The position numbers were made by a program, and so were the translations under genes. Of a stretch of 64,000 nucleotides of DNA, positions 63,401-64,000 are shown piece after piece (the stretch's first letter is position 1; every line of letters starts with the position of its first letter). Below the pieces are notes generated by a model. It saw only the letters and a program-made list of their open reading frames with translations, had not been told where the DNA came from and did not search any database. The stretch is from Apostichopus japonicus (lineage: Eukaryota; Echinodermata; Holothuroidea; Aspidochirotida; Stichopodidae): contig NC_092569.1 in assembly GCF_037975245.1 (NCBI RefSeq), positions 14,034,501 through 14,098,500 on the forward strand. Reading direction: 5' to 3'.

Positions 63401-64000
63401 AGTCCATCGGGGCAGGCTTCAAAATGTGCTTTAAAAACGACTTTCGTTGCACATATTTAGTACCAAGGTTTGTTGGTTGGAAGTTGTAGAGGAATGTCCT
63501 GGGAACATTTTTCTCGATGTTGGATGATTGGAGAGGTGTTATTTTTCGAGTAAACAACAAACAAATGACGTCACTCATACACGGTTCACGACAATTACAA
63601 CAAAGCAGTGCCTTGTCACAGCAACATGAAAATGGCATTTAAATGTATTTGAACTTATTAGAACAAAGATTTTTATTGACAGATTATTTTAGGAGTTGTT
63701 GGATGCTTGGAGAGATGTTATCTTGCGGGTAAACAACAAATTACCTCACTATGAAGTGTGGGCTTAATTAAAATTCAGCAACGACTATTCACAACAACAT
63801 GATAATAGTTTTTAAATGTTACTAAACCTATTTAGAACCAAGGTTTGTTGGTTGAATGATGTGGAGAAATGTCCTAAGAATACTTGAAGAGTTGTTTGAT
63901 TGCAAAAGAGGTAATACTTTACGAGTAAACAATAAACATATGACGTCATAGTCCATCAGGGCAGGCTTCAAAAAGTGCTTAAAAAACGAGTTTCGTTGCA
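63401..64000. repeat. Start of a ~549-bp tandem repeat
   Basis: GTCCATCGGGGCAGGCTTCA at 63402 recurs as GTCCATCAGGGCAGGCTTCA at 63951 and continues to the window end. Inside, a sub-unit (CCAAGGTTTGTTGGTTG, then GAGGTGTTAT, then GAGTAAACAACAAAC) appears about three times. TGACGTCA palindromes are at 63566-63573 and 63941-63948. Confidence 0.75.

Noticed and set aside
63106-63489. 127-codon plus-strand open frame
   Set aside because: It overlaps the start of the tandem repeat, is low in coding signal and has no recognised domain or splice sites.

Overview
The window is eukaryotic, intron-rich and AT-rich, and crowded with transposon remnants. A marine deuterostome invertebrate, most likely an echinoderm, fits best: there is a lineage-specific Death-domain gene, dense TAGGCCTA-type motifs, and relics of a Ty3/Gypsy-like LTR element, a Tx1/L1-like LINE, hAT-type short elements and an integrase-core transposon. 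Species cannot be named from the sequence. No bacterial, organellar or CRISPR features were seen, and no tRNA or rRNA gene was recognised.

The central object is one plus-strand gene, 13304 to 40046, assembled here from splice sites and reading phase. Twelve exons join in frame into a predicted 436-residue protein with no signal peptide. In order it has a short N-terminus, a Death domain, a linker partly encoded by two duplicated mini-exons, one transmembrane helix preceded by RQKKK, a Thr/Ser-rich stalk made by five copies of a 63-nt exon, and a C-terminal domain that matches the MBF2 family known from insects. The predicted topology is type II: Death domain in the cytosol, stalk and MBF2-like domain outside. 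I do not know of a described family with this architecture, and it is the main finding.

The intron between the transmembrane exon and the first stalk exon holds a very young LTR retrotransposon (22584-31840, antisense to the gene, LTRs differing at about 2 of 730 positions, 4-bp target duplication ATTA). Its Gag, zinc-knuckle and Pol frames are separate. A cysteine-tailed transposon-protein relic (32337-33033) lies in the same intron.

The block at about 9.16-14.79 kb, which carries the first coding exon of the gene, is repeated in direct orientation at about 43.83-55.52 kb with a diverged first coding exon (53862-53912). Both blocks carry degraded minus-strand integrase-core and plus-strand HECT-like sequences and a GATATC-rich array. 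The second block was later entered by a 4.8-kb element with subterminal GGTGTC repeats, itself interrupted by another insertion. Another first coding exon of an unrecognised gene lies at 43101-43283.

The right end (55.5-64 kb) holds two hAT-type short elements, a LINE copy flanked by a 13-bp repeat and itself split by one of those elements, and the start of a tandem repeat with a period near 549 bp that runs off the window. The first 9 kb is mostly non-coding with small relics: a LINE reverse-transcriptase scrap, a THAP-like scrap, and inverted repeats.
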